Assembly (NCBI GenBank): GCA_022393335.1
Contig: JAJEKB010020583.1
Location: 118,342 to 182,341, forward strand
Origin: Macrotrachela quadricornifera
Lineage: Eukaryota > Rotifera > Eurotatoria > Philodinida > Philodinidae
Reading direction: 5' to 3'
Length of the DNA: 64,000 bases
A program made the translations under genes and the position numbers. The notes below the pieces were generated by a model. The model did no database searches and was not told the DNA's origin. It worked only from the letters and a program-made list of their open reading frames with translations. Shown here piece after piece: positions 60,136 to 64,000 of the stretch (positions are counted from its first letter, which is position 1; the number at the start of each line of letters is the position of its first letter).

Positions 60136-62128
60136 GATCCTGTTAAGAATGTATGAAATAGCTTCGTCAATTTTTTTTCATTTAGTTTCTTGTGAAATTT
60201 AATTCAATTTTTTTAAATGTATGTATCGTAATAAAATCTCAATATCAATTTTGAGAAAATTGGAATCAAAATCAATAAAAAAAATTTCTTTTTCATCTTA
60301 CGAAACTTTCATTGTTAATTGAACATGATAAAGTTGATGTTTATCCCATAGCTTCTTTATGTTTTAGTTGTTTTTCTGTACCCTTGCGTGATGACTTAAT
60401 GGTTCTCACTAGCTAGCTATTCATGTGCATATAAGCATGATTAAATAAGAAATAAAAAATACATTTAAATATATTTTGAAGCGACTTATCATGAACAAAT
60501 AAAAATTTAATTCATTTTTTTCTGAATTGAACAAATGATTAAAAAAAATTAGTTTTTAAAAAAATAAAACTATATCGATGATAAAAATAATTGATAACAT
60601 ATAAATAAGTAATATTTTTAATCCATTAAATTATTTTAAAAAAATAATTATTAAATTCTGAATTGAAAAAAATTTAAAAATAAGAATAACAAAATAATTT
60701 AACATATAGAGTTGGCTTGATGATAACAAGTTGTAAACAGACTTATCAAATTTAAGGCCGGGAAATAGTTAAGAAATAAAGAATGAAAAGAAAAAGCAAC
60801 CTAAAAATGACTTCCCCCATCATCTCTAAACGAGAATACAGCCCAGCTTGGTTAGCTGTTCAGTTCATGAACTGAAGACCTAGAGATCAATACTGTGTGT
60901 TCATTTTTTATCTGTTCTGTTTAGAAAACTTGCTATAATTCTGCCACAATTACGGAGGTAAACTATTTTCCTTAAAAAAATGTACTTTCAATTTTCTAAA
61001 ATTAGATTGATTGCAACAACAAAACCGCAAAACTTCCAAATCGAAAACAACGGCCGATTATAAAACCTAACCTAAATATCAATAAAATCTATGAAAAATA
61101 CAAATGAAAAACAACCTTCAACGAACAATCAACTACAAAAAAACTCATCAAATTCATGTCTTTTTTAATCTTATTTATCCTTTATACCTTCCAATAAAGA
61201 ATTTTTTTTTTAAATATACAAAAATTCATTTACCATTTGATATCTCAATACAAAATCCATGACTTTTATTATTATTCTAGATACACTAAAAATATGAAAT
61301 AAAATTTGGTTTAATTTGATTTCATATTAGATTAAGTCATTCTTAATCTTCAAAGTCAAATGAGAATCGTCGTAGTTAACGTAACATCTAAATATTGACA
61401 GCTATATATATGGATTGTCAAATGAAATTACCATTGCAAAATCTTTTATATAGTAGTTGTAACAGTGTAAATCTTAAGATGTGATTCTTTAGCAGGAATC
61501 GAAATCCGATTCATGGCAGCTATATGCATCTTCACGCTTTTTCTAATTAAAGACCAGAAAAAGTCGATTTTTTAAAAGTACATATTTTCAAAAACAGACA
61601 CTTTGATTAGGAAAATAATATCAAAATAACTATAAATAACCGGTGTTCGTAGATTTTTGAGGTAGTTAACGTGATGTTTCTAGCTGTTCACAGATGTTTG
61701 TGGATGTTCGTAGGTACAAAACACCAGAGTTCTCTATAACAACCAGTTCAAAAGCGGTGGTTGTAAGAATAAATCTAAGAGCTCTATCTGTCGGTATATG
61801 AAAACCAAGGCTACCTCTTCTTTCAGTGTGTTCGCAGGTGTTCGTGTATCTTACAGATACTCTGTGAGTTCTGGTGAGAAAAAAGAGACAAAGGTAAGAT
61901 ATCTTTACTTTGTAGAATACACACATATTAAAAAAGATCGACATAATAAATATAGATAAGAGAATAACACAGAAGAGAAAAAAAAGATTCTTACACAGTT
62001 GGCAAAGTATATAAGACGGCGCCGCATTGTATAACCGTTAACGAATTCTTTTTCACGTATATTATTATCATTCCAGTTTGAAAAATAACCACTGAACAAA
62101 AACTTTACCGGCAGCATTGGAAAACGTC
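60136..62128. other. AT-rich spacer upstream of the second NHL gene
   Basis: No gene is recognised. A tRNA-like stretch near 60845-60900 (TTCAGTTCATGAACTGAA as a possible anticodon stem-loop) does not fold into a full tRNA. A weak acceptor (GGCAG at 62110-62114) precedes the NHL start, so a 5' exon could lie here. Confidence 0.4.
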
Positions 62129-63007
62129 ATGTCAAAGTGGAGTGATGAGGGTGTAACAGTGGCAGGAAATGGCAAACTAGGAAAGGTCGACTGCCAGTTA
62201 AATAAACCAAAGGGAATATTTATTGATCAACACGATAACTTGTATGTAGCGGACGCGAACAATCACCGTGTACAAAAATTTGTACCTGATTCAAGTGTGG
62301 GAGAGACGATTGCTGGTGATAACAGCGGATATGAACTGGCTTCAAACCATTTACAGTGTCCAACGGGTGTGTTTGTTGATTCCGCCGGTAATTTATTTAT
62401 TGCTGATACGAAGAACAACCGAATACAGAAATTTCCAACGAATAGCAAACAAGGTATAACAGTAGTTAAATGCGAAAGTCCTAGGGCAATTTTTGTTACT
62501 AAACATGATGATCTGTATGTATCCACCACCAGCAAGGTGATAAAATACTCATTATCAAATTTGACACATCGAATAGTTGTTGCTGAAAATCTCAAAGATG
62601 CTCGCGGCATCTTTGTTGCAGAAGGTAAACAGGGTAATGATGATTTATATGTAGCAGATCGAGGTCATCACTGTATTCAAAAATTTATTCATGGTTCAGA
62701 TACAAGCGGGATAACTGTATGGGGTGTTAAGGGGGAAACAAGTTCAGATTCGAATCATTTAAATTTTCCAAACGATCTTATACTTGATTTCTTTGGCAAT
62801 ATGTACATTGCAGATCATGGTAATCATCGTATTCAGAAAGTGAATGTACAAGCTGGAACAGCGGAAACAATAGCTGGAATAACTGGTCGAAAAATTAAAA
62901 ATAATTACCATCTTCACTATCCTAAGAGTGTTGCATTTGATTCAAAACAGAATTTATACGTTAGTGATGCCTACAATCGTGTACAGAAATTTCTACTTAA
63001 AGGTTAG
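62129..63007 (+). CDS. NHL-repeat beta-propeller protein (292 aa from this ATG)
   Basis: The product is almost wholly NHL repeats: NLYVADANNHRVQKF, NLFIADTKNNRIQKF, DDLYVADRGHHCIQKF, NMYIADHGNHRIQKV and NLYVSDAYNRVQKF mark the conserved blade ends. The third blade is degenerate (LYVSTTSKVIKYS). With about six blades it should form one closed propeller. ATG 62129 is the first Met. The frame is open a little further upstream through a possible acceptor at 62114, so a 5' exon with a signal peptide or membrane anchor (as in the gene at 1572) is possible but not found. It is more diverged from the first NHL protein than a recent duplicate would be. Ligand and role are unknown. Confidence 0.8.
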   Translation: MSKWSDEGVTVAGNGKLGKVDCQLNKPKGIFIDQHDNLYVADANNHRVQKFVPDSSVGETIAGDNSGYELASNHLQCPTGVFVDSAGNLFIADTKNNRIQKFPTNSKQGITVVKCESPRAIFVTKHDDLYVSTTSKVIKYSLSNLTHRIVVAENLKDARGIFVAEGKQGNDDLYVADRGHHCIQKFIHGSDTSGITVWGVKGETSSDSNHLNFPNDLILDFFGNMYIADHGNHRIQKVNVQAGTAETIAGITGRKIKNNYHLHYPKSVAFDSKQNLYVSDAYNRVQKFLLKG

Positions 63008-63486
63008 GATATTAATTTTAATTAAAAGTGCAAGAAGAATGTTTTTGACCGAGCTTTCTGTCATCTTCTATCATTAATCACTAGCTTGTATTAAGAAATA
63101 ACTAGATGCTACTCTTTAGAAGTTCTTCATATTAAGCACATCTCGAGTGTATTTAATAGAAGAGGCATTCGTAGTGAGAGAAACCCACTGAAATACCCTT
63201 TTTTATAACTCATTCATTTTTAAGAAGGTATTTTAAGGGTCCTCCTATAGCGTTTCAGGGGCAAAATCGTATCGAATAAAAAACGAATAATGTTCATTGA
63301 AACTCTTTGATAATTGGTATCGTGCCTGAAAATCCTCAAAAACCTCAAGGAACATTCAGAGGGAATTAATATCTTGAATAATGCAAAAGAGCTGATCGAA
63401 TCTGAAGTAATATAGCGAAAACTCTTGTTTTTATAGTGTGAATGATGGAGGCAGTACAGAAATCTACTTTTCTGATAGAGTTCTGA
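63008..63486. other. Intergenic spacer
   Basis: No gene is recognised. A TTTTATAG tract near 63430 precedes the next gene. Confidence 0.4.
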
Positions 63487-64000
63487 ATGTCGTCCTCACC
63501 AAGTTCAGTAATGATCTTCTATTGTTCTCTTATTCATTATCTCTTGTTCGTTTTCGACTCTAACACATTGTGTATATGATAAAAGTTTAGAAGAAACAGT
63601 AGCTGATGAGTTTGACGAACCTGATATGGTCGACGCAGAAACCAATGAACATGTACCAACAACTGTTAGTGATAATCTCAAGAATAAATCCATTCCAGAA
63701 TTATTAGTTGAACTTCGTACTAGCTTAGGTACGTTAAACTTCAATATTTTGATGAGTGAATACATGCATTTCTTTTGATTTTTTTTGTAGACGATATATT
63801 TAAATGGGAGAGTGATCCTAACGAGATCCCGGTTAGTCGTCTTCCAGATTTAGCGTATTTTCATCTTCTTGAAACTTGTGATGAATTTGAAAAACATGAA
63901 GTTAAGCATGGGCAAATTGATATAAAAAAAATGATTGAAATAATGGAAAACCTAACAAAACCACGTTTTCTTAATTTTGATGATGTTAGGGATTACTGGA
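63487..64000 (+). CDS. Unrecognised gene, 5' part, truncated by the window edge
   Basis: Two exons are convincing: up to 63728 (donor GTACGT) and 63791-64000 (acceptor TTTTTTTGTAG), phase 1, joined as ...LRTSL-D-DIFKWES. The protein is acidic (EETVADEFDEPDMVDAE) and continues IPVSRLPDLAYFHLLETCDE to the edge. An ATG at 63487 or 63511 opens a frame resembling a signal peptide (MIFYCSLIHYLLFVF), but it hits TGA at 63577 and is one base out of frame with the acidic exon. Either a tiny intron or error lies near 63560-63590, or the upstream frame is chance. The family is not recognised. Confidence 0.5.

Noticed and set aside
60845..60905. tRNA-Met(CAT)-like stretch with GGTTAG and a TTCAG/CTGAA stem
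   Set aside because: The loop has 8 rather than 7 bases, no acceptor stem pairs and the B-box is poor, so it is not called as a tRNA.
62263..62610. Minus-strand frame of 115 codons
   Set aside because: It is the antisense shadow of the NHL gene at 62129-63007.

Overview
This is AT-rich eukaryotic DNA, most likely from a bdelloid rotifer (Adineta/Rotaria type). The reasons are: short GT-AG introns (mostly 47-135 nt) that restore one reading frame across up to 14 exons; a QDE-1/EGO-1-type RNA-dependent RNA polymerase, NHL-repeat proteins and a mosaic LDLa/EGF seven-helix receptor, all families known to be expanded in bdelloids; strong 3' splice acceptors 9-18 nt upstream of several start codons, as expected with spliced-leader trans-splicing; and inverted (palindromic) duplication of a gene on one scaffold. 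The species call is inference.

Layout. 1-4.9 kb: a membrane-anchored NHL beta-propeller gene (+) converging on a divergent annexin (-). 4.9-13.8 kb: gene-poor, with foldback elements, a GATA microsatellite, a degenerate minisatellite and a possible tRNA-derived SINE. 13.9-19.6 kb: a five-exon receptor gene (1813 aa). 19.6-25.6 kb: repeats and a dead Tc1/mariner copy. 25.6-35.6 kb: a 14-exon, about 2628-aa NO VEIN-like protein (-) with a GHKL/Hsp90-type ATPase domain and a C-terminal DUF3883 domain. 35.7-40.2 kb: a composite repeat island bounded by inverted repeats of about 120 bp and filled with Helitron-like heads, hairpins, a 73-bp tandem array and a 61/62-bp array rich in CCGCGG palindromes. 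41.6-56.2 kb: two inverted, collinear arms, each carrying the same two-exon, two-helix membrane protein gene, around an intronless RdRP gene (1419 aa). 57.0-57.4 kb: a 400-N gap flanked by identical 47-mers. 58-62 kb: repeats and AT-rich spacer. 62.1-63.0 kb: a second NHL protein. 63.5-64.0 kb: the start of an unrecognised gene cut by the window edge.

Functional reading. The RdRP should copy RNA into double-stranded RNA for small-RNA silencing. It sits among many hairpin-forming elements that could themselves yield dsRNA, and about 12 kb from a GHKL-ATPase/nuclease-like protein whose domains recall genome-defence ATPases. This grouping is suggestive only. The receptor, the membrane-anchored NHL protein and the two-helix proteins are cell-surface proteins; the annexin is a membrane-associated cytosolic protein. 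Exon boundaries were deduced by hand from splice signals and frame and need transcript support.
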